This document shows, one piece after another, positions 1-8,847 of a stretch of 64,000 nucleotides of DNA. Within the stretch, counting starts at the first letter, position 1. Every line of letters begins with the position of its first letter. The stretch spans positions 1,364,001 to 1,428,000 of the forward strand of contig CP030884.1 in NCBI GenBank assembly GCA_006969385.1. The letters are read 5' to 3'. This DNA comes from Planctomycetaceae bacterium (GTDB taxonomy: Bacteria > Planctomycetota > Phycisphaerae > UBA1845 > UTPLA1). The position numbers and the translations under genes are program-made. Under the pieces are notes generated by a model, which was given only the letters and a program-made list of their open reading frames with translations, had not been told where the DNA came from and ran no database searches.

Positions 1-604
1 ACTCGTTCGGATCGCTGAAACTAACCGGGTTAAACTTCGCCCCCATCATCGCCAACGGCGCTTCGTTACTGATCGCAATGCCATTCTTCGGCTCGGGTCG
101 ATCCGAGCCCGTACAGGTGCAATCGAAATAGCGGCCGATCCATCCGTTATGAATGCGCTCCGTCGGATCGGCCGTCGACCAGATATCCGTCGACACAAAG
201 TGCGAACGGTTCGGGTTCGGATAGCCCACGCCTTGTACGACCGACAACAGCCCTTCGTCGTAAAGCGACTTGAACCCGGCGGCTTCCGGATGCAATCCGA
301 TCTCGTCGTTAAGCCGTAAGACGTCGCTCTTCTTTACGCCCAGCCGAGGTCGCGCCGCGTAATATCGATCGTTGCGAAACGGCACGACGGTATTGAGCCC
401 GTCGTTGCCGCCGGCGAGTTGCAGGACAACGAGAATGCGACCATCGGGCTTGGCTTTGCGGTCGGAGTCGACACCGGCGGGGCTCATGCCCTCTACTGCG
501 TAGGCCGTGCGGCTAAGGAAGTATGGAACGGTCGCGCTGCCCGAGACCAATGCGAGGCCGCGATTCAAAAACGCCCGTCGGGTATGAAATGTATCTTGGC
601 TCAT
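1..604 (-). CDS. DUF1501 family secreted protein, N-terminal part
   Basis: The 3' part lies outside the window. The visible 201 residues start with a twin-arginine signal (RR at residues 9-10, then AFLNRG), followed near residues 62-75 by LAGGNDGLNTVVPF, the hallmark of DUF1501. The family is exported, related in fold to sulfatases/phosphatases, and in planctomycetes is normally encoded beside a DUF1800 protein, as here; the pair probably works together outside the cytoplasm but its substrate is not known. The ATG at 604-602 is preceded by an AGGA sequence at a suitable distance. The upstream DUF1800 gene ends 253 bases away, and the gap is filled with palindromic repeats, so the two may not share one simple transcript. 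Confidence 0.88.
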   Translation of the reverse strand, partial: MSQDTFHTRRAFLNRGLALVSGSATVPYFLSRTAYAVEGMSPAGVDSDRKAKPDGRILVVLQLAGGNDGLNTVVPFRNDRYYAARPRLGVKKSDVLRLNDEIGLHPEAAGFKSLYDEGLLSVVQGVGYPNPNRSHFVSTDIWSTADPTERIHNGWIGRYFDCTCTGSDRPEPKNGIAISNEAPLAMMGAKFNPVSFSDPNE

Positions 605-639
605 CGTGTTATTCCTGCTATCAAACGCAAATCGAGTAT

Positions 640-842
640 TAGGTTCTCGGGTGCCCCACCCTTTCCAAGGGTGGGGGACTATCACTCCGCTCGGATACCC
701 CTGCCCTTCAAGGACTGGGGTACCGTCCTGCGCAGAAGATCACGACTTGAGTCGTGAACGATCGGCACTCCGCAGACTCACCGGTTGCAAACCGGTGCCA
801 CAGCGCTCGGGTGCCCCTGCCCTTCCAGGGCTGGGGGACCAA
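640..842. repeat. Composite array of short palindromic repeats
   Basis: This gap between the DUF1800 and DUF1501 genes holds at least four hairpin units: GGGTGCCCC...GGGGGAC at 649-680, a degenerate copy at about 694-723, CACGACTTGAGTCGTG at about 740-756, CACCGGTTGCAAACCGGTG at about 780-799, and another GGGTGCCCCTG...CTGGGGGAC at 808-839. Related units recur at 2669, 2743, 36940, 43062 and 45304. No coding sequence is supported. Confidence 0.75.
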
Positions 843-857
843 CTAACGTTAGTACCA

Positions 858-2450
858 CTAGGACAACTGATACTCCGGCATGCTCACCATCAAGTGAATC
901 AAACCGCGTAGCGCATCCGCGTTCTTCTTCGAGCGCGGCTTCGCTTCATCGAAATGCGGCGCGATCGCGTCAATCAATTCCTGCCGCCGTTTCGCATCGA
1001 TTTCTCGTTGCAGCAACCGCGCGACAAAGTAATCCACCACGTCGCCGTCCGACTCGATACGAACCGATTGCAACAACGTCGTCGGATCGAGTGCCGGTTG
1101 CGGCGGGCACACGTCGTCTTCGAATATCATGAGGTCTTCATCGTCGATTCGCTTCGCCAACTGATTGACGCGGCGCCGTCGTTGGCGATGCGCGTCCGAC
1201 TTCTCCGTTCCGGCAATCAACTGCCCCAGCGTGTTGTAACGGTTGTAAAGCGTGCTCGTCGTGATCCACGCTGCACCACCGTCCCAGCCCGCCACGTTGG
1301 GCGGCTGCATCAACATTTGCCCCATCGAGCGCATGCCGACGACCATCGACTCGGTATCGATCGGCGGCACCTCCAACAAGCGTGCCGTGCCCACCATCAA
1401 CTCGACCGGGCTCTTAATGTGCGTGAACTTCGCGCGCTTGCTATAGAACGCATCGGAGTTGAACATCGCCGTCAACAACGGCTTTAACTCGTAATTGCTT
1501 TCGCGATACACCGCACCGAGCGCCTGCACCAATTCCGGCTCCGGCGCTTCGTAGGCGAAGAACTCCCATAAGCGCGTGGCAATAAACTCGGCCGTTGCGG
1601 GCTGCCGCAAGATAATGTCGATAATATCCGGCGGGCCGAAATCACCTTTGTGCCCTAAGAATGTCTTCTCGCCGAAATCGTGTTGGCGATCGCGATACAC
1701 CGACGTGCCCGTCATCGGGTTAATCCCGATACCGGTAAACGCGCGGGCCGCTTCTTTAATGTCTTTCTCGGTGTAATGGCCCGGTCCCATCGTGAACAAC
1801 TCGAGCAGCTCACGCGCGTAGTTTTCGTTCGGCTTACCCTTGCGATTCTGTTGCGTGTTGAGATACAGAATCATCGCCGGGTCTTCGGTCACAGCCAGCA
1901 GGAAATCGCGCAGGTTGCCGCTGGCATGTCGCCGCAACATATTGTTCTGTTGATAGAGAAGGTAGCTGCTCTTGACTTCCTGAAACCCGCTGGTGAAGTG
2001 GCCATGCCAGAACAGCGTGAGCTTCTCTTCCAAAGGTCGCGGGGAAGCCACCATCGTTTCCGTCCACCAGCGCACCACGCGACCGTACTGCAAGCGGCCC
2101 AGCTGGCGCAATTGCATACGCAGCTTCTGACCTTCTTCACCATTGCGGCGCGCTTCGCGCATCTTGTCGGCGTAGCTATGCACCTCGACCGGGATCGGCG
2201 CGAATGGAATCGACTCGTAATTCACCAGATAAGCCACCGCCTCGGCGCGCCCGACGTCAGCGAGATAATCGATTTGCGCGGGCGTTCCCCCAAAGCCCGC
2301 GCGGCGTAACAGATGTGCCGCCTGACCGCGGCCCCAACTGTTTGAAGCAGCCAAGGGTCCCTTTGCGGATCGATCCGCTGCCGCAACCGGCAGCGCGACC
2401 ATCGCGCACAACATTGAAACCGTGGCCGCGAGTTGCTTACGAAAAACCAT
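858..2450 (-). CDS. DUF1800 domain secreted protein
   Basis: The protein has about 530 residues. A signal peptide (MVFRKQLAATVSMLCAMVAL, ending at the AAA region) is followed by the DUF1800 core, recognisable by AAHLLRRAGFGGTP, the WxxxM/FWHGHF stretch, ENYARELLELFTMG and the late PPNVAGWDGGAAW motif. These are the standard landmarks of the family, which is widespread in planctomycetes and usually paired with DUF1501; its molecular activity is not established. I chose the ATG at 2450 because GAGG lies just upstream; an in-frame start at 2465 would only lengthen the signal peptide. The downstream neighbour on the same strand is the DUF1501 gene. Confidence 0.9.
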   Translation of the reverse strand: MVFRKQLAATVSMLCAMVALPVAAADRSAKGPLAASNSWGRGQAAHLLRRAGFGGTPAQIDYLADVGRAEAVAYLVNYESIPFAPIPVEVHSYADKMREARRNGEEGQKLRMQLRQLGRLQYGRVVRWWTETMVASPRPLEEKLTLFWHGHFTSGFQEVKSSYLLYQQNNMLRRHASGNLRDFLLAVTEDPAMILYLNTQQNRKGKPNENYARELLELFTMGPGHYTEKDIKEAARAFTGIGINPMTGTSVYRDRQHDFGEKTFLGHKGDFGPPDIIDIILRQPATAEFIATRLWEFFAYEAPEPELVQALGAVYRESNYELKPLLTAMFNSDAFYSKRAKFTHIKSPVELMVGTARLLEVPPIDTESMVVGMRSMGQMLMQPPNVAGWDGGAAWITTSTLYNRYNTLGQLIAGTEKSDAHRQRRRRVNQLAKRIDDEDLMIFEDDVCPPQPALDPTTLLQSVRIESDGDVVDYFVARLLQREIDAKRRQELIDAIAPHFDEAKPRSKKNADALRGLIHLMVSMPEYQLS

Positions 2451-2668
2451 AACGCGAGTCCTCAATTTATTCGGACATAAAAACGGCGATGCTTGCCGAC
2501 GCGCATCGCTCGCGGAGCAGCCGCCCCCCGAACCGATGCCATTATCGTCGGTTTAAGGGCTCAACGCACGAATTTTGCGTTTATTGTCGCGGGTGGGAGA
2601 AATGGGGGGAGAAACGGGCAATCGTTAATCGCGACAGGGCTAGCAAACAAAGCGAGTTGCTAGGTGCC

Positions 2669-2779
2669 GGGTGCCCCATCCTTTCCGATCAGGAAAGGTT
2701 GGGGAATCGCAGAATTGAGGTGTTTCATTGATTGAGTCGGCTAGGTGCCCCATCCATCGCGCCAGCGAAGAGTGGGGAA
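2669..2779. repeat. Two GGTGCCCC hairpin repeats
   Basis: Two diverged copies of the GGTGCCCC...TGGGGAAT hairpin lie in tandem at 2669-2707 and 2743-2779, just past the stop of the minus-strand gene at 2796. Nothing else is evident in the 345 bases between 2451 and 2795. Confidence 0.7.
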
Positions 2780-2795
2780 TCTCAAATCAATCCCA

Positions 2796-3446
2796 CTACG
2801 CATCTTCCGGCTCAGCGCTGGCTGCATCCCGCGCGCGTTCCAACTTCTTCCGCGATTCCGCCGCCCGCTGCAGCGCCGCAAAATACGGCTCGATTAACTC
2901 GCGCTCCTGCGGCGTTGTAATGTCGAAGATCCAACCGCGCACCTTCGATGGGTCGGGCAGGTCGCTTTCAAAGATAATCGCCAACTCCTTCAGAAATGCG
3001 CTCTGCTTGGCGAACTCTTCGGTCTTATTAAATACAAAATCGTTCTGCTCGTTGGCGGGCAACTGCTTAAACTGCTTCGAGTCGGCGACCATGATATTCT
3101 TCAGCCGCACCACCATCGTGTTCACAAACGCCTTTCGGTCTTTATCATCCAGCCCGCGCAGGTACGTCGTCAAATCTTGCCGTGTAGGCTCGTCGCTCGA
3201 TATGCGTTGATGCCAATTCTCCAAAAACCGCCGCTGCTCGATATCGGTTAGCCGCGCCAAACCGCGCGGGTTCATCACGTAGTCCACCACTTCTTTCGTG
3301 CCGGCGCTGCTCACCGCCGGTCGCGCCGGCGTCAATATATAGTTAATGCCGACGTAACCGCCGATCAGCACCACGCCCAGCGCCACGCCGAGCACGGCCC
3401 AGTTGCGATTCTTTTTGACACTTGTCTTTATTTCTTCCGCTGTCAT
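2796..3446 (-). CDS. Hypothetical single-pass membrane protein
   Basis: The protein has about 216 residues: a short basic N-terminus (KTSVKKNRNW), one transmembrane helix at roughly residues 17-36, then a charged, helix-rich soluble domain ending in an RAAESRKKLERARD segment that may form a coiled coil. I do not recognise the family. It follows the pilin-like gene (stop at 3496) by about 50 bases on the same strand, so the two are probably cotranscribed and may act together at the membrane. The ATG at 3446 is preferred over a GTG at 3455; neither has a strong ribosome binding site. Confidence 0.72.
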   Translation of the reverse strand: MTAEEIKTSVKKNRNWAVLGVALGVVLIGGYVGINYILTPARPAVSSAGTKEVVDYVMNPRGLARLTDIEQRRFLENWHQRISSDEPTRQDLTTYLRGLDDKDRKAFVNTMVVRLKNIMVADSKQFKQLPANEQNDFVFNKTEEFAKQSAFLKELAIIFESDLPDPSKVRGWIFDITTPQERELIEPYFAALQRAAESRKKLERARDAASAEPEDA

Positions 3447-3495
3447 ACCAAGCACTTTCTATTACTGACGGCGAGGGAAAATTCGATCGGCCCGA

Positions 3496-4056
3496 TCAGG
3501 GTATTTTATTCGCACCGCGTGGCGGTCGCGCCGCCAGATCGGCAAATAGGGTGTTCAACCCCCAGGAATGGAACGCCTCAAAATCCGACATCAAATCCTG
3601 ATCGGCGCGGCCCTTTCCTTCGCCCGACGCCTTGGAAAGATTCTCTTCACCAACGGGGTAACCACCGTAGGCCAACGGCCAGACCCATTCGTAGCTCAAA
3701 CCTTCGGTTGCATGCCACGTCGTCGTGGTACCAATCGTCGACACGCGCGGATCGTCGTCGGCGAGTGTGCGCTCATCCGCCGGGCAAGCATAACGCGAAT
3801 CATCCGGGGCAACGTCGCCTTCCAATATCTTCACGACCGTAGGCCAATCGCTCGTGGTTAGCTTGCCCACATACGGCCAGTGGTTGTTATTCTCGGATAA
3901 ATAACCGCCCAACGCCGAACCGATATCGCGCAGATTCACTAGACATTGCGTGGCCCGCGCCCGATCGTTGCGCGCCGCACGCAGCGGCAGATAGATGTAT
4001 GCCCCCAGGCAACACACCACGAGCAGCACCATGATTTCGAATCGCGTTGGTCGCAT
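3496..4056 (-). CDS. Pilin-like (pseudopilin-type) membrane protein
   Basis: About 186 residues. A hydrophobic N-terminal helix (FEIMVLLVVCCLGAYIYLPL) with a Glu five residues before the core is followed by RATQCLVNLRDIGSALGGYLSENNN, which resembles the segment after the helix in type II secretion/type IV pilin-like proteins of planctomycetes (compare CSANLRGIGQAMYIYAQDD in the pilin at 25987). The canonical cleavage motif GFTLIELL is absent, so processing by prepilin peptidase is doubtful. A TTG start at 4074 would add six residues; I prefer the ATG at 4056. It is likely first in a two-gene unit with the membrane protein at 2796. Confidence 0.65.
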   Translation of the reverse strand: MRPTRFEIMVLLVVCCLGAYIYLPLRAARNDRARATQCLVNLRDIGSALGGYLSENNNHWPYVGKLTTSDWPTVVKILEGDVAPDDSRYACPADERTLADDDPRVSTIGTTTTWHATEGLSYEWVWPLAYGGYPVGEENLSKASGEGKGRADQDLMSDFEAFHSWGLNTLFADLAARPPRGANKIP

Positions 4057-4138
4057 CACAAATCGAATTGGCAATCACTAAAAAGAAGCGGTCCACTACC
4101 AGTTCGGTAGCAACGATGACCGACGACTGACCCTAACC

Positions 4139-4180
4139 AAAAACGGGCTTCGTCCGCGAGATTCACTCGCGCCGAAGCCC
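4139..4180 (-). terminator. Rho-independent terminator
   Basis: On the minus strand GGGCTTCGGCGCGAG pairs with CTCGCGGACGAAGCCC, followed by GTTTTTGG. It sits about 65 bases after the stop of the minus-strand gene at 4246. Confidence 0.75.
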
Positions 4181-4245
4181 ATCCAGAAATTTCCAAACTA
4201 GGAGCGACGGTGCAGACCGTCAAGATGAAGCGGGCCCGTGCCGCC

Positions 4246-4920
4246 CTAGCGACGCGTAAGGGCCGTTGGCGCCACGTCATGGCCCGATGCGACATCGGCC
4301 TCAAGCAGCTTTTCCGACGCCGGACCCGACCACACGCGAATATCCGTCAGTTCGATCTGCATATCCTGCGCCTGGTGGCGACTCCAGATATCCAACGGAA
4401 TCTTCCGCGTCGCGCCCGGCAAAAGCGGGCCGCGCCATTCGTCCTCAATCTGAATTGGCGACGCGCCGCAAACCGAAATCTCGGTCACCGGCTCGCCAGC
4501 GTCGTCCACACCGACCACGCGCAACGTCAACAGCGTGACGACTTCCTCACCGCGGTTCGTCACTTCAACCACGCCGCGCTGCCAGCGTTGGCCCGAGTCT
4601 TGCACCATGTGCGCCTTTACATCGAGTTGTGATTGATACGTCGGCTCGCGGCGGTCGTTCATCGCGTCCTGCAACGCCGGCGGTAGGGCCGCGCGGATTT
4701 CGGGCAACGACTCAAACGCAGTGCCAACCAACTGCGTAAGCGAATCCGCCTTGCGGTCGAGCACCGAGAGCGCAAAGATTGCCACCCCAGCCGATGCCCC
4801 AATGACCGTGACAACGATCAGCGACAAACTGATGGCCGCGACGGAGAAAAAAGACAACCTTTTTCGAATGACGGTCGTGCCGCCTTGTTCGTACACCGGG
4901 TGTGGACTTCGACGACCCAT
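4246..4920 (-). CDS. Hypothetical single-pass membrane protein
   Basis: About 224 residues. A basic N-terminus (MGRRSPHPVYEQ, then TVIRKRLSFF) precedes one transmembrane helix at about residues 24-50, and the rest is predicted to lie outside the cytoplasm. The C-terminal part (VVEVTNRGEEVVTLLTLRVVG, later PLLPGATRKIPLDIW) alternates like a beta-sandwich. I do not recognise the family. The start at 4920 is chosen because GGAG lies eight bases upstream; the frame stays open for 23 more codons. A terminator follows. It is divergent from fliM, with about 270 bases between the two starts. Confidence 0.7.
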   Translation of the reverse strand: MGRRSPHPVYEQGGTTVIRKRLSFFSVAAISLSLIVVTVIGASAGVAIFALSVLDRKADSLTQLVGTAFESLPEIRAALPPALQDAMNDRREPTYQSQLDVKAHMVQDSGQRWQRGVVEVTNRGEEVVTLLTLRVVGVDDAGEPVTEISVCGASPIQIEDEWRGPLLPGATRKIPLDIWSRHQAQDMQIELTDIRVWSGPASEKLLEADVASGHDVAPTALTRR

Positions 4921-5188
4921 GATCTGCACTCCTATATCCAAGAACCTTGACCGACTTGTATCTGCATCTCCATCGAGCGGAAAACACAAGGCTCACTCGA
5001 CGGATATGAATCCTGTACTACTGGTTTGTGTCGCACCAGTGAAATATTTTGAAATGCCGGAGTCGCCTTCGAAAAATTCCCGGCGCCGAAGGGGCCTAAA
5101 GCGCATATTGCATCTGTCCGATAAACACGCAGACACCGCCCGCCCGAGGCGCAAGTGTTGCCTGTATCAGTACCTACGTGCGAGACCG

Positions 5189-6196
5189 ATGGCCGACATT
5201 CTCGACCAATCTGAAGTCGATGCCCTGCTGAACGCCGTCAACACCGGCGACGTCGACACCGATTCGCCCGAAATCGCCGTCGGCGGCGAGCCGACTCAGC
5301 ATCGCGACGTCAGCGTGTACGACTTCAAGCGGCCGGAGCGCGTCAGCAAAGACCAGATGCGGGCGCTGCAGTCGATTCACGAGGCCTTTGCCCGCAATTT
5401 CGGCGCGTCGCTCTCCGGTATTCTGCGCACCATCGTCGAAACGCGCGTGGCCACGGCCGAGCAGCTTACCTACAGCGAGTTTATCCATTCGCTGCCCAGC
5501 CCCACCTGCTTCACGCTGCTCGATGCTGAACCGTTGACCGGCCAGTTGTGTCTCGAAATCAGCCCCCTAATCGTCTTTCCGATCATCGATCGCCTGTTGG
5601 GCGGCACCAATGCCGAAATCTTCATCCCGCAGCGACCGTTGACGGCCATCGAGAATCGGTTGGTCAACCGCATCATCGATCGTGCGTTGCATAATCTTGC
5701 TGAAGCGTGGCAAGATTTGATGGAAGTCAAATTCGGCATCGCCGGCACCGAAAGCAACCCCCACCTCGTTCAGATCGTGGCCCCCAACGAAGTCGTCGTT
5801 GTACTTGGCTTCGAGATCAAGATCGGTGCCCGCGCCGGCACGATGAGCATCTGTATTCCGTTTAACGTGATCGAGCCCATCGTCGGCAAGCTCGGCACGC
5901 AAACCTGGCTTGCTTACTCGCATAAAGACGGCGACCAGAAAGAAGCCCAATGCGTTTCCCGCAATCTCAAACACGCCGCCGTCAAGATGCGGGCGTATCT
6001 CGGACGGGCCGAACTCACGGTCGGCGAACTCCTTACACTTGCCCCCGGCGATATCATTCGCCTCAACAAACTGGTCAATCGCGACTTCATTCTGCAAGTC
6101 GAAGGCCGCAACAAATTCGCCGGCAAGCTCGGCCAACTGCGCGGTAACCGTGCGATGCAGATCACGCGCCACGCCTCTCCTGACGAATTGCTTTAG
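5189..6196 (+). CDS. fliM: Flagellar motor switch protein FliM
   Basis: 335 residues, the usual length. The N-terminus MADILDQSEVDALLNAV is the conserved CheY-binding helix. The middle domain includes KRPERVSKDQMRALQSIHEAFARNFGASLS cut here as KRPERVSKDQM and IHEAFARNFGASLS, both typical of FliM, and the C-terminus (YLGRAELTVGELLTLAPGDI, later RNKFAGKLGQLRGNRAMQI) is the SpoA/FliN-like surface. FliM sits in the C ring, binds phosphorylated CheY and sets the direction of rotation. The frame extends 156 codons upstream over the antisense gene, but the conserved N-terminus fixes the start at 5189. No other flagellar or chemotaxis gene lies in the window, which is unusual. Confidence 0.96.
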   Translation: MADILDQSEVDALLNAVNTGDVDTDSPEIAVGGEPTQHRDVSVYDFKRPERVSKDQMRALQSIHEAFARNFGASLSGILRTIVETRVATAEQLTYSEFIHSLPSPTCFTLLDAEPLTGQLCLEISPLIVFPIIDRLLGGTNAEIFIPQRPLTAIENRLVNRIIDRALHNLAEAWQDLMEVKFGIAGTESNPHLVQIVAPNEVVVVLGFEIKIGARAGTMSICIPFNVIEPIVGKLGTQTWLAYSHKDGDQKEAQCVSRNLKHAAVKMRAYLGRAELTVGELLTLAPGDIIRLNKLVNRDFILQVEGRNKFAGKLGQLRGNRAMQITRHASPDELL

Positions 6197-6343
6197 GTCC
6201 TACCAGTAAATCAGCTTCCTTCGGCCTTCGCGTGCGCAATCACTCGCAATTCCCCCTACGATTTCATTAGAATGCCGGCGGTATCCCGGCCTGCGTACGA
6301 CTCGACATGGTTATAACCGGAATTACACCAGTGGCACCTTCGA

Positions 6344-7513
6344 ATGCACTCGCTTATTCATATTCCCACGCTAGTGCTTCTCGTTATGACTTGTGCAGGC
6401 TTGCAAGGCCGCGCACACGCTCAGTCGTCACCGACCATCTACTATTCCACCAATAGCTCGATCTATCGTTTGGTTGACCTTAATGGCGATGGCGATTTTC
6501 TCGACTCTTTCGAACGCACGGACTATGCAATTAGCGCGCAATCGAATTTCGGTGAGCTTTCCTGCAGCACCCAATCGCTGTTTGTCATAACAAACACGAG
6601 TATTCAAAAACTTCAAGACCTCAACGGCGATGGCGACTGCCTCGATGTAAACGAGGTAGCTCTCTTTGCCGACTTATCTGCCCAAGCCGTCAACCCGACC
6701 CCGAGCGCCATACTCCCTACAAACCTCGGTACGCTATTCGCTACCGACTCAACGAACGGCATATTGATACAACTATCCGATCTTGACGGTGACGGCGACG
6801 CGCTGGACGCAAATGAAATCGTCAACATTGCCGACGATCTGGTATCACCAAATGCAATCACACAACTAGACGACCATACGTTTTTAATCTCCCAGGCCAA
6901 TGCCGCGATCCCAATACGGATTCTCGAAGACCGCAACCTCGATGGCGACTATTTCGATTTCGCCGAAAACATCAGCTACGTTGAGAATCAACCGGCCGGT
7001 CTATCGATCGTTACCATCGACTACCATACGCAGCGCCACCTGCGTCCGAGCCAATCCGAAATCGTCACCTACCACGATGCAAATGCCGATGGAGACGCGC
7101 TCGATGCCAACGAGTTATTCACCTTCGCCAACAACCTCGATCAACCCGCACGCATGGCCCGCGCCGCATCGAATGACTCGTTATACGTATATCGCACTAA
7201 CTTGAACCGCGACCTGCTCGCCCTGCGCGACCTCAACGCCGATGGAGATGCACTCGACGCCAACGAACAGGTCGTCGTCGCCACGGGACTTGGGGATGTG
7301 AATGACATCACGATTATCGAGCCGGTCACCACCTGCACCAACGGCGATGCCGACGGTAGCGGCGCAGTCACCGTCGTCGATCTATCGATCTTCGCCCGCA
7401 TCCTCGTCGGCGCCCCCGCACCCACGCCGGTCTGCCCACTCGATATGAACAACGACGGCAACATCGATGGTCGGGATATTCAACCGTTTATCGCGGCGCT
7501 GGTTGGTCCGTAA
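6344..7513 (+). CDS. Secreted protein with acidic Ca-binding-like repeats and dockerin-like tail
   Basis: 389 residues. A signal peptide (MHSLIHIPTLVLLVMTCAG, cleavage near AHAQ) is followed by a repeat unit of about 45-60 residues, each carrying a loop like DLNGDGDFLDSFE. Six such loops are visible: DLNGDGDCLDVNE, DLDGDGDALDANE, DRNLDGDYFDFAE, DANADGDALDANE and DLNADGDALDANE are the others. The spacing of Asp residues suggests calcium binding. The end (NGDADGSGAVTVVDLSIFAR and DMNNDGNIDGRDIQPFIAAL) is a pair of dockerin type I-like loops, common in secreted planctomycete proteins. The repeats probably form a propeller-like or solenoid fold (inference). Substrate and role unknown. Confidence 0.8.
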   Translation: MHSLIHIPTLVLLVMTCAGLQGRAHAQSSPTIYYSTNSSIYRLVDLNGDGDFLDSFERTDYAISAQSNFGELSCSTQSLFVITNTSIQKLQDLNGDGDCLDVNEVALFADLSAQAVNPTPSAILPTNLGTLFATDSTNGILIQLSDLDGDGDALDANEIVNIADDLVSPNAITQLDDHTFLISQANAAIPIRILEDRNLDGDYFDFAENISYVENQPAGLSIVTIDYHTQRHLRPSQSEIVTYHDANADGDALDANELFTFANNLDQPARMARAASNDSLYVYRTNLNRDLLALRDLNADGDALDANEQVVVATGLGDVNDITIIEPVTTCTNGDADGSGAVTVVDLSIFARILVGAPAPTPVCPLDMNNDGNIDGRDIQPFIAALVGP

Positions 7514-7641
7514 ACGATTCGCATTTGGACGACCGAACGTCTTTTATTATCCGCAAAATATTTTGACGTAAAGGCTCAAATCCTGAACTAACACAACTGC
7601 ATGTACGCACCCAGAGTTCGGTAACGAGCCCTGATATTGAA

Positions 7642-7914
7642 ATGCCAAACTCGAAATTGGGGCCAACGCAAAGACTTGCCGATCGAGATGGGATTTCCGA
7701 CGAGGGGGTTACCAGGATTGCGAAAACGGCCAGCAAGATTTTCCGACTACTTTGGATTCTATTCTGCATAGCCACCGGCGCGTTACTAGGTGCCTTGGTG
7801 TTATCCGGTACTTTGTCGTCAACGCCGATCGCCGCCGTGATCGGTGGCGTAATCGGCGGTCTGTTCGGATGGTTTGTGCCGCTTTTTGATGCGTTGGAAG
7901 CTTGGTTCGATTAG
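7642..7914 (+). CDS. Small membrane protein, hypothetical
   Basis: 90 residues with two hydrophobic segments: about residues 34-56 (FRLLWILFCIATGALLGALV) and 62-82, the second rich in Gly (AAVIGGVIGGLFGWFVPLF). Gly-zipper helices of this sort pack tightly in pairs. No family recognised. The gene stands alone between the dockerin-like gene and the GYD gene; no strong ribosome binding site is visible. Confidence 0.5.
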   Translation: MPNSKLGPTQRLADRDGISDEGVTRIAKTASKIFRLLWILFCIATGALLGALVLSGTLSSTPIAAVIGGVIGGLFGWFVPLFDALEAWFD

Positions 7915-8164
7915 GCTTGTAGATCCGCACCAAATGCCTCGTAAGTTGACGCGACGTCACCCACACCTCGCCACTACACAGGCCGCCCGATACCGATTGC
8001 CCCATCAGACAGAGGAATCCCCGCCCTTTCGATTTACCCCGCCATCTGCGCGGTTATTCGAAAGATGTGGGGGCGGCAATCTCGGCAGAGCATTTTTCCG
8101 GTTAAAATAAACTCAAACGCTCGTGAAGATCGAGCTTATCCAATCGCAGACCGGAGAATGTCAA

Positions 8165-8458
8165 ATGTCGAAACATGTTGTCCTGATGAAATTCACGCCC
8201 CAAGGTCTTACCGATATTCAGCAGTCACCCGATCGGGCAGCAGCCTTTAAAGCCACCGCCGAAAAGGCGGGCGTCGAAGTCGAAGCCCAGCTTTGGACCG
8301 CCGGCGCATACGATGCGATCTTGATCATCAATGCGCCAGACGAAGCCACGGCCGCAGGCGTGGTGCTCGGTCTCAGCAAGACGGGCAACGTATCGACCAG
8401 CATGCTACACGCCTTCGACGCTGCCGAATTTAAGACCGTCCTGGCAAAGATGGGTTAA
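8165..8458 (+). CDS. GYD-domain protein
   Basis: 97 residues. The sequence HVVLMKFTPQGLTDIQQSP, then KATAEKAGVEVEAQLWTAG-YDAILIINAPDEATA, matches the GYD family, small ferredoxin-like-fold proteins in which G-x-YD (here GAYD) gives the name. Their biochemical role is not known. The start at 8165 follows GGAG by eight bases; the frame is open further upstream but without a better start. It stands alone; the following 650 bases are repeats. Confidence 0.85.
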   Translation: MSKHVVLMKFTPQGLTDIQQSPDRAAAFKATAEKAGVEVEAQLWTAGAYDAILIINAPDEATAAGVVLGLSKTGNVSTSMLHAFDAAEFKTVLAKMG

Positions 8459-8480
8459 ACAAGTATTCGAGCGACTGCGT

Positions 8481-8517
8481 CGGGTGCCACTGGCCTGCTG
8501 GCAGCCAGTGCTCACGG
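8481..8517. repeat. GGGTGCCACTGGC hairpin repeat
   Basis: GGGTGCCACTGGC at 8482-8494 is followed by GCCAGTG at 8504-8510, giving a seven-base perfect stem. The same GGGTGCCAC/CCAGTGG wording recurs in the tandem block at 8665-8785. Confidence 0.65.
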
Positions 8518-8664
8518 GCGCAGAGAAAACTCAACAAGATCCATGTCGGATGGACCGGATCGGTGCGTTCGAAAGTCGGCTTACATCGACCGATTTGATC
8601 CGTAAAGAATTGCGACACGGCCGATCTTGGCATGGGGTGTTTGCAATGCACGCTGCACTCGAAA

Positions 8665-8785
8665 CACTGGCAGCAAGCTGACCAGTGGCACCCCAATCGG
8701 GCAAGCCGACCAGTGGCACGCAGAAGGTAGCAACAAGTTGACCAATGGCCCCCACGTGGTGGCCGCAAGCTGACCGTTGGCACCC
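8665..8785. repeat. Short tandem block of GCAAGCTGACCAGTGGCAC units
   Basis: Four degraded copies of GCAAGCTGACCAGTGGCAC start near 8673, 8701, 8730 and 8765, with spacings of 28, 29 and 35 bases. The first copy also folds with CACTGG at 8665-8670. The remaining bases of the 653-base gap from 8459 to 9111 hold only the hairpins listed here. Confidence 0.7.
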
Positions 8786-8847
8786 GTCGGCTTCTTTATG
8801 GATACCCGGATCATCCATCGACCGCGTGTAACTTTCAGCGCAACAAA

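Noticed and set aside
954..2309. Long plus-strand frames over the DUF1800 gene
   Set aside because: Antisense shadows caused by GC-rich codon use; no motifs and no ribosome sites.
8665..8785. CRISPR-like array
   Set aside because: Only four imperfect copies, unequal spacers of about 9-16 bases, no cas genes.
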